Assembly: GCA_022695795.1 (NCBI GenBank)
Contig: MU404096.1
Coordinates: 62,001 to 126,000, forward strand
Origin: Biscogniauxia marginata
Taxonomy: Eukaryota > Ascomycota > Sordariomycetes > Xylariales > Xylariaceae
Length of the DNA: 64,000 bases
Reading direction: 5' to 3'
Shown here: positions 1 to 11,999 of the stretch, in pieces
How positions within the stretch are numbered: the stretch's first letter is position 1
Layout: every line of letters begins with the position of its first letter
Notes under the pieces: generated by a model
Database searches by the model: none
What the model was told of the DNA's origin: nothing
Seen by the model: only the letters and a program-made list of their open reading frames with translations
Translations under genes and position numbers: made by a program

Positions 1-1
1 G

Positions 2-1954
2 CCGAGCTATGGACCAACAGATGCTATGAATGCGTACTTAAGCGAGCCTCCTACGATCCAGAGCACTGCTTACGAGCAAGCAGCTCTAGCTAGCCAGGCT
101 GAAGCTACCGGAGGGCCGGGCGAACGAGATGTATCATCTGGTGAGTCATCTGAAGCCTCTCTGCCTGGTCTGGAGATCCCCTGGTCACCCCGCCCCGTGG
201 CCGATATCAGTCATGTCGGCCTAGGATGTACTAATATAAAAGAGTAACAGGTCCCCGAGACAGATCGCGACTAGACGCTGCCCATTTGGAAGACGATAAT
301 TGGACATATGCTGTTGAGGTTTGGCCCGCTTTTGATGATTGTGAGTCTTCTCCCCGACCCTTTATTCTCCGGGTGATCCAGTTTCTTGCCCCCTTCGGCC
401 TACGGGGTCATACAAATATACTTGTACACAACCTGGACGAGATGCCTAGACGGTGTATCCTCGGCAGTGACTTAGAATTCTATATTTAGAACGACAGGGC
501 AGTGGGGGCAAGGGCAACCACGTCATACAATGACAAAGCAGTAGTGGCTAAGCAGGGCATGGGCTAGCACCACTGTGGCTTAGCGCCGCGGTGGCTGAGG
601 GTACCTCGCAGTGGCGTTGGCGAATGATTGCGTCTCTTCTTGCGCATTGCAACCGAAGATCTCAGGCTGCTAATAATTGCACTGTCGCAGGCGCAGAGAG
701 GCACGTTGTACAGCACGTCTACGCAGTGCAACGAGCTCTGAACAAGAAACCCCTTGACTACGACTTAAGCATCACGGCCCCCGTCGAGGACTGCCGCGAC
801 ATCTGTCGGCGCTATACCCTGCCGCGGCGTTTTCGGGACAACGACCGCGTCCGTCTCGAATTCCTCCAAGTATTCAGCACCAACAAGGGTTACAACCAAG
901 GCCTTCCCAACTATCGCTTCAAGATGAGCGTTGTCTACGAGAACCGCAACTTTCTCCCCTCCAACCCATACCCTCCCAACGTCGGCACTAGCGATCATGG
1001 CGACGACGCAGACGCCGCCTCGTCCCGTTACTCGCCCAATCCCATGCAGGTTCTCGTTCACTTCAACCAGCTTCATTCTCGCGACGATCCGACTCTGATA
1101 CCACCGTCTCCCGAATCTCCGCATAACCTTCTAGCCCCGCCGACTCCGCCGGACGGCCTGCCAAGTGTGAATCGTGTTAAGGCTGAATCAGAAGGTCCGA
1201 ATCTTCCTCCGCGCATGAAGCCGATCCCGAAACCTGACCGCGAGGTGATGAAAAATCGAGATGGGAAATATTGCTGTACTTGGCCGAACTGCACGGACGA
1301 AGTTAGGGAATTTGGTCGGAAGTGTGAATGGAGGTAAGCAAGCATATTTCGCTCCCGGAGTCCACACAAGTTACTCATTATATCTATAGCAAGCACATGG
1401 ACAAGCACGACCGCCCGTATAAATGTCCTTCCGGAGGCTGTGAGAAGCTTCCCGGTTTCACATACTCTGGCGGGCTTCTGCGACACGAGCGCGAAGTTCA
1501 TGGCAAACACGGCGGCCCGAAGAACCCCCTCAACTGTCCTCACGTCAACTGCAAGCGACACACCGGAAAGGGGTTCTCCCGCCTGGAAAACCTCAACGAA
1601 CACCTTAGGAGGGTCCACACTGCGGACGTGCCTGCGTCTACTGTCTCTACTATCGAGGAGCCCGAAGACGGCACCAGCGTGGCTGCTAGCCCGAAGCTCG
1701 GTGAGAAGCGCAAGCCCGACGATGATCTCCGCGACGAGGTCAAGCGCCTGCAGGTGGAGAACCAGGACTTGAGAAGCCAGGTCGAGGCGCAGAAGCGTCA
1801 GCAGATGGCCATGATGCAGCAGATGCAGGAGCTGCAGGAAACCCTGCATAACTTCACAAATGCAGAACGGACTCAGAATCGATTTACTAGTGGTTCGCCC
1901 GCAGCCGCCCCCGTGACGGAAAATGGCGAACAGCAGGTTTCTCAGTCTTTCTGA
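2..1954 (+). CDS. C2H2 zinc-finger protein with C-terminal coiled coil (5' end at window edge)
   Basis: Best model has exons 2-140, 251-340, 691-1333 and 1390-1954, all joined in frame; the first ATG in view is at 26, but the frame is open to the left edge, so the true start may lie outside. The last intron (1334-1389, GTAAGC...TATAG) is certain because it completes the first finger. Three Cys2His2 units follow each other between about nt 1270 and 1620: CCTWPNC...SKHMDKH, YKCPSGGC...RHEREVH and NCPHVNC...NEHLRRVH. A Lys/Arg-rich segment and a roughly 45-residue heptad-like coiled coil rich in Gln/Met come next, ending QVSQSF. Likely a nuclear DNA-binding protein; its target is unknown. Introns 141-250 (GTGAGT, TACTAAT branch) and 341-690 (CTAATAAT branch before GTCGCAG) are inferred from frame closure. 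A shorter alternative begins at ATG 624 without the upstream exons. Confidence 0.75.
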
Positions 1955-3488
1955 CCTCCCCCTCCGCCTCCCTCCCCTCCCTTTTTTTTTCTTTTGTTTT
2001 GTTATTTTTCCCTTTGGCTTTATTACCACAATACCCCACTTCGTAACTGCATACATGGATGAGGGGAGTTTGCGAGAAGGCAGGATAATGGACGGAATGA
2101 TGCTTTTTAAATTTTATTTTTTCCTTGTTTGACTAGCACGATATGAGTTATGACCCCGGCGTTTGGTTTTTCAAGGAGTGTCAGTAGAGAGAGCATAATG
2201 GCTCATGGTTCTGCCTCGTAGGCTTGCGTGGATGTGATTCCCCCACCTTTTCTTCTTTTTCTTCGCCTTTTTCTAAAGAACGGCATGATTTCCCCCATAG
2301 ACGTGAGAGAAAGGCAGGGTTCGGTTCACTTTAAGGCGTGGTAGGGTAATCAATCAATATCCCTGGTATGGAAATTGCGTCGGTATTTGCGACGACGGAA
2401 AGGGTTTCTCTATTTTTCTCTATCCTTCATCTAGAAGAAGGGGCTTTGTACTTCTACTATAGGCATTTGCGTTTCTTCGAGCTTAGGGGGGATATGGCTG
2501 GAGATGATGCACCAGACTGCTGCTCGTTGCCTTCTTCTACAATGCAAATAATGATGATATTGCAGTAAAGTCTGCAAAACCGTATTTCAGTATTCCATCG
2601 GTGGAGAGACTATCCCGTGTGTTCTAACGTGATGATCTCTTGGCAACCATACTGTCAGGAAGGATACCATTAGGAGTTGCAACGTAGTAAGAAGATCGAT
2701 AGATAGAAGACAGGGGGTTACATGCTGCTCGGTAGGACAAAGAGATGATTAGTCTGCAAAGAGGCATGATTTTCTAGGTATTAGCTGTAGATTTAGAATT
2801 TTGCCTTACAACTACGTACGTTACTACCTACCCATGCCTACCATGTTGATGAGTGTACCATGAAACATAGATGACTGATCGTCATTCAGCCTTGTATGAT
2901 ATATACTCGGCTCCCGGCCCCAACGATCCTCGATCTCTAGGCCTTCCCTTTCCTGCTGTGTGTACCCCCGGTTGTAACCTAAGTCGCATACAAGCTAGGC
3001 TACAGCTAACTGTATAAACTAGGATGACCAATGTGTGAACATACCTTCCCTATCTAGCTTGAGGACTCGCCTGAATTAGCATATGCACTTGTAACTCCCT
3101 GTCCCCGAGTTATGACGCACCGAGTATATACAGCCGACCAACCACCCTTGCAGGTGTGAAGGTGTGTGTGAATGACAGCCTTATGGGACCTCATGTGGTA
3201 CTCGGAAGCAGGCAGTAATGACACACCGAAGAAGCATGTAGACGGGGATGAATCATATAGTAATAAGGCAAATGTTACGTGTAGTTTTGCCCCCCTCGAG
3301 ATGAAGTTGGGTTTCCGGCCCACCTACAAGTTAGACCTCACATGCTTTGTAATCTTTACCCTTACCACACAACTGGATTCATACCGTGTATACAGTGTGC
3401 CCAACCCATTTTTAAGAAAAGATAAAATGGAGAAGAAAAAAATAGAAGAAAAAAAAAACTGGGCAGACTTCGGCGATATCGCGAAAAT
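1955..3488. other. gene-free stretch between zinc-finger gene and tRNA
   Basis: The first 150 bases are pyrimidine-rich and probably 3' UTR of the zinc-finger gene. Beyond this I see only short open frames with no coherent protein character, and no repeat structure I can define. Confidence 0.6.
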
Positions 3489-3496
3489 AAAAAAAA
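3489..3496 (-). terminator. RNA polymerase III oligo-T terminator of tRNA-Glu
   Basis: A run of eight T on the minus strand (A on the plus strand) lies six bases beyond the 3' end of the tRNA-Glu gene, which is the normal Pol III termination signal. Confidence 0.8.
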
Positions 3497-3502
3497 GGAA
3501 TC

Positions 3503-3573
3503 TCCGAGTCGGGGAATCGAACCCCGGGCTTGACGGTGAGAGCGTCAAATGTTAGCCACTACACCAACTCGGA
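3503..3573 (-). tRNA. tRNA-Glu (anticodon CTC)
   Basis: Read on the minus strand, the 71-nt gene folds into a full cloverleaf. The 7-bp acceptor stem TCCGAGT/ACTCGGA is perfect. The D arm contains TGGTGTAGTGGCTAAC (the A box). The anticodon stem TGACG/CGTCA closes a 7-base loop CTCTCAC with anticodon CTC, reading GAG codons. The T arm is GGGGTTCGATTCCCC (B box GGTTCGATTCC). No intron. The identity also fits the usual fungal tRNA-Glu pattern beginning TCCG and carrying a C-T-C or T-T-C anticodon. Confidence 0.95.
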
Positions 3574-6500
3574 TTGGCAGGTCTTTCTGACTTGATTGGA
3601 TGTCTCAGCTCTTGTCCGTGTTAATGTACCCGAGCCAAGGATTACGCCAAGACTTACCTACCTAGCCCACAAATCACAGAGGGCCCAATTATAGAGAACT
3701 TGCTCTTGATTGGCTAGTAAGACTAAAGATTACCCAATTTACTAAACACAAGTTGTCACTAACCTGGTGGCTAGGCTGTCTTGAGTCCTATGTATTGCAT
3801 TTTCCGCAGCATTATCTGCCTAGAATAGGTATAATATATATGGGCGACTATTATATTGGCCATGGCTTGTAGGTTTTTCGGTGGAGAGTTGAGGGAATAT
3901 GCTTGTAGGTAGATTAGGTCTGGATGCACGGAGCTTGCCTCAACTACCTATGTTGTCTCTTAAAACCGAGGGTGTATATGGTAATTCCAGAGTTAAATTC
4001 CAGACAACATGGAACAAAATTTTGTTGTAAGGTACCTCTCTTTAAACTTTTGTCATGCCCTCATGCGCTAGTTGTACATGTAAGACCCTACTGTTCCAGC
4101 AAGCCTGCCTATGTAGTCCGTTAGGCACAGTGTAAATGTTACTCGGGGTAATAGGAATAATGTGACGAACCTCCCTGTGTGTTCCTAGTCAGCTGACTTC
4201 ACAGGTGAGTACGTACTGGGTTTTCTTGATTTGAAGGTAACAGTGGATTGAGATTGGTTCAAGTGATTCACAATGTTTTGTTCGTCAGAGAGATTTCAAT
4301 GTACTCTCACTATAGTATCAAGGAGTGACTGTAGTCTTAGATTGATAGCTAAAGAACTAGAATGAATGACTAGATTCATAGGAAATTCCATCCTTCTTAT
4401 ACTCATTCTCCCTTGTACACGTTCTTTCCGTTTGGTATGTTGGATACCTCTGGATGTGTTCCATCCACACACATCCATATCACGTGACCATAGGCTGTTT
4501 TCCTTCCGGGATCTTATGTCCGGTGCCAAACCGAGAATAATGGGGACAGTACCCCTGTCATTTGATTGCTTACTCTGGTTGGTTCGTAACAAATAAGTTT
4601 GTAAGGAAGCCATACAGTTATTTAGGTAGCCAAATATGCTTTTAATCTTGTCCATGTTCAAGTGAAGGTGGTATATTTTGATAGGTACCCATTAAGGGAT
4701 TATTTGGTAACACATGATATCACAATATGAGACCAACTGATTTGTCTCATAATTATGGTCCTATTAATGCCCGTTTCCTTTAATTTATACCGCCTACTTT
4801 ATCAACTGTTTCATTTTTAGGACCTTGAATTTGATGTAAAAACATCACTATAATACATGTCTCAAAAAGAGGCGCGAGAGCTATATACTCGATGCTATTT
4901 AGTTCGTATAATGCTCTTGTAGATCGGCACTAAAGGAAACCTGACAAGATCTTGCGCATCAACTAAGTATAGAACCACTTCCATAGTCACGAGGTATACG
5001 TTGGGGTATGGGTTACAATCGAGCTGTTTCACGAGGGACTAGACATTAAAGTACTTTAAGGGCTTTGTTAGGAGCCTTCTCTCGTGGCACACTGTCGTGA
5101 CTTATGCCCCGCGGAGGTTTAAAGTGGCCAGGAGAGCAACGGATAGGACCGATACGAGACAATACGGCTATTTCCGGTGTTAATGAATAACCCTTAAAGG
5201 TCAGCACTTGCGCACATGATATTTGTTCTCGGAAAAGGGAGGTTACTCCAAGGGCGAGAAGTTCTTGGGCGCAAACGACATCCTAGGAGGCTAACAAGAG
5301 TCGAAGTCATAAAACCTGGGAGGTGTTAATTTAGACGGAGGAAGATATGCTTATAACCTAGATTCGCGAGTTGAGGATCAAATAAATCCTTCCAACTGCC
5401 TAAAGAGTTATTTGTGGATGTACCGTTATAGACGACATACAGACTCGAGGCATTCGCATTCATATAGCAGCGTATAAAACGAAATCAGCGGATTAATGAT
5501 TATCAGAAACAAAAATAGGACCGAAGGAAATCGGGCTATATATTGATGATATTGTTAACGTCCGAAGGCTCTATATGCCTAAGCACATGGTAACGTGCTG
5601 CAATGGCGCATAGGACGACGGCATATATATCCTAGACAGGGAAGAAGGGAATAGGGCATTAATAAATCGAAATGAACTAGGAATGGGTAGGGGATCCATT
5701 TCCCGGGCAGAAAATATGGTATCACAGCCGAGTCCATCATTTAAATGATCTAATAACTGCACTATGGTCGAGCATGGGGCATGAGCACTCTACTATGGGT
5801 TGAGGGAGATTCTGACACTAAAGTACAAGATTTTTGTGCCTCGTGATAACTGGAACTGACCTGAAGTTTACCGGTCTCCTTGGTACGTCTACATTGTCTG
5901 AATACTTTCTACCAGCAAAGAGGCTGAGTGAGATAATGCAAGGGACGCATGCGATGCCGCGATACGTTGATATCTTAAGAACGCCGATAAGATAGTTGTT
6001 GCGTGAAGAACTGGAAGTGGACGGTACATGAACTGATAGGCCTGCGCTTTTGAAAAAAGAAACTGTCGCTTGACCGACCTTGTACAACCCTTTTTTTCGC
6101 CGCAGTAACCATTTAGCGGAAAGGGTCAACAAATACCGATCATTGGCGAGACTTTTGACATGTGAATTCAGCAACTACGGAGCAGGCGTGGTGGAACATA
6201 CGATGGAGTCGGGACCGAATCGTTACTAAAAAGGAACTCATGACGATTTGGGATATGCCACGAGGATATCAAATGCTGTGCACCCTTCGCCGCTGGCATG
6301 TATTATGCCGTTGGGATTCCTCGGTTGGATGCGGGCGTCAAGCAAGAATGCCCAACTCCAACGGACACAAGCATTCCGTGAAAGCCGAGGTTTTACTCCG
6401 GTCTTAGGTATACAGTATCCATGTTGATGACTGTTAGTACAGAAACGGTCATCTTTGTATGCTTGTTATCTGTCGTGACTATTGATACTTAATCCAAGAT

Positions 6501-7273
6501 AGGAGGCGCCAGGGGTAGTTTGGTTTTTAATATCTGGAATCGTATTCCGTTTGCGTATCATGACATTAAGCATGGAACTTTGCAACGACATATTGCAATC
6601 CTCTCAAGCCATTCAGCGAGTTTCACGGGGCTCTGCCGTATGCATGACTTGTTTATCTCCTATGTCAAGCGGTACACTGGCTCTGCTCCGGTGCTCCAGT
6701 CGTCCTATGCGCCATCGACGCGCGAAAAAACGGGATAAAATTATACTCGCAGACTGACAAGGTAGACGGGTCCCGTCCTTCGGACGTAAACGATTTCATC
6801 ATGCATGGCATATCTACGAGGCTGGTAGAAGGGGACGAGAGAGCTGCCACAAGATCCAGCACGATTTAGTTCACTGGAAATTGTCAGGTTGGTGTACACT
6901 ACCGTGTAAAAATCACTACTTGGACAAATAGAACTGGTTGTCGCTACGATCATGAGAGGTTTTCGTTCTAATACTGTCCTCATGCGACCTCATCAGGGCT
7001 ATGCTACGTGAGCAGACTAAGCAGCCCTTCCATCATTAATATGCAGGATGTCGTGCACCGTGCCTCCTCAGGTGACTGTATATCTCTTCAAAGCCCCCTA
7101 CATAACATACCTGGTAGTAGCTTCTTGGTGAGATCTCTCGCTAACAGTGAGATTTCCGGTTCACGTGCAAGTCGTCCATCTTTATATAACTCGACTCTGT
7201 AACCGCCCAAATAATCCTCACCTGAGCAGCTTAGTTGTCACAAATCTAAACTAAATTTGAGGGTGTACTCGCC
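3574..7273. other. 3.7-kb gene desert
   Basis: No open frame here shows domain content, splice continuity or coding-like composition. The stretch is AT-leaning with scattered short ORFs on both strands. It may be decayed, RIP-mutated repeat DNA, but I cannot recognise a transposase, reverse transcriptase or terminal repeats in it. Confidence 0.5.
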
Positions 7274-8335
7274 ATGTCTCTGGACGCAGGATGGATAACC
7301 TCAGACAGGGAGCGCTCTACCAGCACTACCTGGAGCGCCCACACTACTGCGTACCCTTCAAAGGACACCTTGGTAACTATGACGTTAAATACCACTAGCA
7401 CCGCCATCACTACTACCACCACCACAACAGCAACTACTACTGCTACCACGATTACAAGGGGTGCCCAAAAGCCAAAGCTCCAGCCCCATCCCCAGCCCGA
7501 ACCTCGACACCGATGTGACTGCGCCGAGCGCTCGGAGGACAAATGTAAAGACTACGGCAGAAAACTGCACAAGGGGATAGACAAGGCATACATCGAGACG
7601 TCCCACATGGTGACAGAGGACCTAAAGAAGTCCATCGAAGGGATAATCGCGGGCAAGATGGGCACGCGGTACCTCTACGCGGACGAGCGCCACGGGGCCA
7701 TCGCGCCCGCCCTGCTGCCCGCGACGCTGCTCCTCGACGGCTCGGTCGGCTTGCTGGACGAGAGCTTCATGATCGTGCTGTCCATGCTCGGCAGGCCCCT
7801 GGTCCCGTACGCGCCGGCGGTCGAGATCTTCTTCAGCGTGGTCTACGGCGACGAGGCCCTGCGCGACCTCACCGGGGCGATCCTCCAGCTCCAGCAGCAG
7901 CAGAAGCAGCAGCAGCGGGGGCTCGCCGTCGTCGTCCAGATGCCCGGGAAGCGGTACTTCGCGCCCCCGACGTCGGTCTTCCTGCCGACCGCCGGCGGGG
8001 AGCTCGTGCTGAGGAGGCTGGCGGATGGAGGCGGTGGCAGCGGCGGCTGTGGTGGTGGTGCTGCCGCCTGGTCTGAGTGGATGGAGGACGTGCACGATAT
8101 CGGGAGGACGGCCGCGGCCATCGCTAAGATCGCTGCGGAGGAATATAACGGCGGCAGCGACGAACGGAGCGATGACGACAACGACGGCGGAGGAGGAAGT
8201 GATGGCGAGATCCGCGGCGACGATGACGACGACGACAGTAGTGGTAGGAGTACGTACGATGGTGATGATGAGAGCGACTACGAGAGCTTTCAGGAGAGCG
8301 GTTACGAGAGTGGCGGGAGTCAGATGATTAACTAA
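7274..8335 (+). CDS. unrecognised protein with low-complexity ends
   Basis: A single uninterrupted frame of 353 codons from a good ATG (GCCATGT) to TAA. The N-terminal ~65 residues are almost all Thr/Ala/Ser/Ile. A Pro/His/Arg linker with Cys follows. A more normal core (about residues 90-245) contains hydrophobic segments, an acidic-flanked helix-like region and a Gln-rich run (LQLQQQQKQQQRG). The C-terminal ~100 residues are Gly-rich and then Asp/Ser/Glu-rich. The core is markedly GC-rich, unlike the DNA on either side. I recognise no family. Strong third-position GC and the lack of stops over 1 kb support real coding, but the opposite strand is also open over much of it, a common effect of high GC. 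No neighbour gives a functional hint. Confidence 0.55.
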   Translation: MSLDAGWITSDRERSTSTTWSAHTTAYPSKDTLVTMTLNTTSTAITTTTTTTATTTATTITRGAQKPKLQPHPQPEPRHRCDCAERSEDKCKDYGRKLHKGIDKAYIETSHMVTEDLKKSIEGIIAGKMGTRYLYADERHGAIAPALLPATLLLDGSVGLLDESFMIVLSMLGRPLVPYAPAVEIFFSVVYGDEALRDLTGAILQLQQQQKQQQRGLAVVVQMPGKRYFAPPTSVFLPTAGGELVLRRLADGGGGSGGCGGGAAAWSEWMEDVHDIGRTAAAIAKIAAEEYNGGSDERSDDDNDGGGGSDGEIRGDDDDDDSSGRSTYDGDDESDYESFQESGYESGGSQMIN

Positions 8336-8684
8336 CACACATGGGAAAATTTTTATTTTTTATTTTTACAATACGAGGACGACGGAGGGGATAGGAGTAG
8401 GACGGGCCGGATCTTTCGACAACGATACAAACATATGCTTTCTCTTTCTCTTTCTCTCTTTTAAAAATCCAGTAGGTACCCAAAGTCCGGGCCTCTAAAC
8501 ATGCGGAAGTTCCATTTCGCTGGAGTGCGTTATTATCACTTGCCGTCACCTCTTACTATCTCTTATTGAGGATCTAAAAAAAACAAAAACCCCTTTTAAT
8601 CTACCTACATAGCTAGCACCTCTCCTGAAATCATATACACAGGAGAAAAAGAAGAAAGAAAAGTTTAAAACTTCGAGTAATAAC

Positions 8685-8727
8685 TACCACCACCACCACC
8701 ACCAACACCACCACCACTGCTACCACC
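8685..8727. repeat. (ACC)n microsatellite, imperfect
   Basis: Runs of ACC interrupted by AAC and TGC units are visible over roughly 40 bases. Confidence 0.85.
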
Positions 8728-9324
8728 GTGACTTTCTCGAGAAACCAAGTATTAATCATATAGACCATACCGCGCTGTATTTACTATCCGAGACTTGCGG
8801 TTCATCAGGGGGGCGGTATCCTTCCCCCCTAATATGTATATCTAACTAACTTGGGTATTTTTCTTCTTTAAACATCTCGGAGTTAACCAGGACTTAGCGA
8901 TAGAAACAATATCCACAGTACATAATTAAAAAAAAAAAAGGCATGAATCGTTTGGTCCCTCAACGTGTGTATATCGGTAACTAGGTAACTAGGTACCTAC
9001 ACCAAAAAAGAATTAGAGTACAACATACATATACGGACGTATGTATCCTGAGGCCGTGTGCCATATCAGACCTGATTGGTTGTGCGACTCTAGAAGCATC
9101 GCGATGTTCTCATAGGACGAAGTACGACACAAGGTAAACAGTGCCCAGATATATCATCTGTACTGAGTGGCGAGAACCATAATTATGTTCTTCGGTGGTT
9201 CATGTGACCGCCCGATGCCGGTCTTGAGGAGGAAAGGGAGGGTTGCGGATACAAGTCAGTAAGACCAGTAGGTAGCAGATCTTACGTATATCGATGTTGT
9301 ACGATCGATCAGGGCTTAACCGAA

Positions 9325-9359
9325 GGGGTTCAGATATTAGACTCTAATATCTGAACCCC
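9325..9359. repeat. 35-nt palindrome (17-bp arms, 1-nt centre)
   Basis: The left arm GGGGTTCAGATATTAGA (9325-9341) is followed by a single C and then by its exact reverse complement (9343-9359). It lies about 360 bases beyond the stop codon of the coiled-coil gene, in otherwise featureless DNA. Confidence 0.9.
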
Positions 9360-9719
9360 AGCGGCTTGGTGAATTTTTCATCTAACCGGTACAATAACCC
9401 GCATCATCACAACATCCAACCCTGGCATCTCAAGATCGATCGTGTTACGATCTAGAAACTCTGGTGGGCATGCTCTTTTTATTCGCGGTTCCTAGGAGCT
9501 GGATAACATCATATGAGTATGTGTTGAGCCAACTGCCGATCAAGATATATTTTCTGTCCAGAAACCTCACAGTCACTCTTATCAACATTGTTATCTGATG
9601 CTCCCTCCTCCCTCCTCCATCGATCACCACACCATCTCATTGATTACAATACAGCCTGCCCAGTCTCCCACATCATTTTTAACAATACCAAGCGCTAGCT
9701 TTACTTGGTTGATACTCGC

Positions 9720-11496
9720 TCAAACCCCAAAGACCTCGCCGGCGCCATACCCGCCGCCACCTCTCCGGCCGTCCACGAGGTCCAGTCTCCAGCCCTCCCA
9801 GTTCTTCAGGCCCCGCTTGAGCTCCTTGATCCGCTCGAGGCGCCTCTGCGCCTCTTCTTCCTGGGCGCGCCGGAAAGCATCCTCGTCGAAATCCATCTCG
9901 TCGTTATCGTCGAGGAATTCGTCCTTCTCCTCTGGCGTGATCCCGGTGAGGGCATTGATGCCGCTCGTGAAGAAGTCGCCGAAGCCTTTGCCGCCCGCCT
10001 TCTTCGCTGAGTTGGGCGACGCGAGGCCACTGCCGAGATCGATGTTGGTGAAGCCGGCGCTGGGACTGGGGCTGGTCAGCTCGTCGACGGCACCAGGCTC
10101 CATTTCCCGCCGGCGCTGGTGCCAGATGCCACGTCGCAAGTCGTAGATTTCGCTCTCGAGATCGCGGATCTTCTTCTCCATGCGCTGGCGCTCTTCGTTT
10201 TCGAGCTCATCGACGCCGTCGTCATCGCCACCCCCTTCAGCGGCGTCTTTCTTCCGCAGGCGAGTATTCTCCGCCTCTAGCCGCTCTATCTTTGATTTTG
10301 CTTCTTGTGCCTCCTTCTCTGCGCGTTCCTTCTCTTTCCTCAGGGCCTGAGACCGACTGTCGTTCTCCTTGTGTAGAGTGCCGAGAGCAGCGACCTTCTT
10401 CTCTAAGGCCTCGGCTTTCTTTTCCAATTCGGCCTTCTCGCTAATAAGTTGTTCAACGTTGCGTTCTAGGTTGCGAAGCTTTGTCTCTGCACTCGTGCGC
10501 TCACTGCCTTCCTTCACGGCTCGCTCTGTGGTACGTTCAAGGTTGCGCTTGAGATCGCTCAGCTCGCGCTGGGCCTTCATCGCAGCTTGCTCGGAGCGTG
10601 CGAGCTTCTCTTCCAGGGCGAATATCTGTTCCCGGTCCGTACCTCCCGCAGACGCCTGTCTCTCCGCCTGAGCCCGCAGGCGCGAAATTTCCAACTCCAT
10701 ATTCTCAATTGTGGCGGATTTTGAATCCAGCTGCGCTTGTAACTCGGCTTGGGGCGTAGCCACGGAGGTTGAAGGGGATGATACATGGCGTTTCGAGGCA
10801 GACGACTGGAGCTGCGAGTTTTGTCTCTGCAGGGCTGCAATCTCCGATTTCTATAAAACGAACAGTTAGTAGGTGGTAAGTAGAATAGGGTGATGATTCG
10901 TCCGTACCAACTTCTCAACTTGGCTGTCTGAACCCCCATCCCTATCCGCCTCTCGCATGTCAGCGAGCTCCTCCTCGGCCTTCTGCCAGCGCTTCTCTGC
11001 ATCGCCAGCCTCCTTGGCAAGTCGCTTGTTTTCCTTCTCAAGGTCTTCTATGCGCGCGACCTGCTTCCGGTAGATCTCTGGCGCAGTCTCACCGTCGGGG
11101 CCGAATGTAGTTGCAGTAGGCGACACTGTGCCCTGTCGGAAGGAGGAGGAACGGAGTTTTGACTGTTTAGAGAGAGACGAGGCGCTCGCGGGCGGAGAAA
11201 GGGGCTCTTCTGATGCGTCTTCTTTTTCTTCTTCCTTTGCTTCCCCTTCGACAGGCTCGTCGGCAGCAATGGGGGTCGCTTCGGGCTTCGACTCGGGGGC
11301 AGCTTCTTCCTTGTCCTTTTTCGAGGCTCCGCTCTTCTTGGCCTTCTGCTTCTTCATTTGCTCGGCCTGCCAGGCTTATTAGCAACCCTCACTATCAATA
11401 CTGTCGCCGCGCAGGAGGGCGATTGTACGAGATTGATCATACCCGTTTCCTAACGGCGGCCAGCCTCTCTGCCTTTGCCTTGTCTTCGTCGGCCAT
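9720..11496 (-). CDS. long coiled-coil protein (fungal 'M protein repeat' type)
   Basis: Three exons on the minus strand: 11496-11443, 11366-10908 and 10850-9720, all phase 0, giving 547 residues. The start ATG at 11496 begins MADEDKAKAERLAAVRKR, and the intron joins this directly to AEQMKKQKAKKSG. Introns are 76 and 57 nt with GTATGA/GTACGG donors. The N-terminus is Lys/Glu-rich and probably disordered. From about residue 95 to 400 the protein is almost continuous heptad-type coiled coil (repeated Leu/Glu/Lys/Arg/Gln). A conserved-looking segment follows (GFGDFFTSGINALTG, about residues 460-475), then an acidic patch and a final basic helix with a Trp-containing end (LKNWEGWRLDLVDGR). Such proteins are usually structural or vesicle-tethering; no enzymatic motif is visible. 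It is divergently transcribed from the HAD hydrolase across 503 bases. Confidence 0.85.
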
Positions 11497-11999
11497 GGTG
11501 AGGGGTTACGGTAGATATGTATAAACGGGGGGTAGGGGGGGATTCGGGTGAAAATGGCTAATTTTAACTGCCTCTGCTGTAAAAGAAAATATTGTGTGTT
11601 CGTGCGACGAGCGACCGGCAAGAATGTCCAAGAATGTTGTCATGTGTTGTTAAACGGATGAGCTTATGTGTCCAGAAGGAGCGTATCGTAGAAGTGTTGT
11701 GTAACTGCACTACCTGCACCTCAGTGCCAACAAGTAGGTACCTAGTAGCTGTCGGCAGACTTGTGCACGGACCACATCGCTATAAGAAGCTCTACCTAAG
11801 CCGGCGCTGGTGCTATTGTAGTATGGAACCTTGGGTATGTACATACGTAACATACATGTAGCTACCATCATTCACATGACTCTTAACTAATAATATATAA
11901 ATTCCCTTTAACACCTCTTGACTCAATTAAGTACTATAACATTTATCAACCCAAAATTTTATCTGTTGAAAAATCAGTTGACTTCGCCTCCAAGCGTTG
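11497..11999. promoter_or_regulatory. shared divergent promoter region
   Basis: 503 bases between the start codons of the coiled-coil gene (minus) and the HAD hydrolase (plus). It contains several TAGGTACC-like short palindromes but no TATA box I would defend. Confidence 0.5.

Larger units (their letters stand above)
8336..9719. other. gene-free stretch with microsatellite and palindrome
   Basis: About 1.4 kb between the low-complexity protein and the 3' end of the coiled-coil gene. It holds an ACC/CCA trinucleotide repeat and a 35-nt near-perfect palindrome, listed separately. No coding evidence. Confidence 0.6.

Noticed and set aside
1073..2056. 327-codon minus-strand frame over the zinc-finger gene
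   Set aside because: Shadow of the C2H2 exons; it also runs through the intron, and its start codon is not supported.
3172..3555. 127-codon plus-strand frame
   Set aside because: It overlaps the tRNA-Glu gene on the other strand and has no protein-like character.
3574..7273. transposable element in the left desert
   Set aside because: No transposase, reverse transcriptase, terminal repeats or target-site duplications could be recognised by eye.
7622..8338. 238-codon minus-strand frame over the low-complexity protein
   Set aside because: Simple-sequence and GC-rich DNA keeps both strands open. The plus-strand frame has an ATG in good context and covers the whole block.
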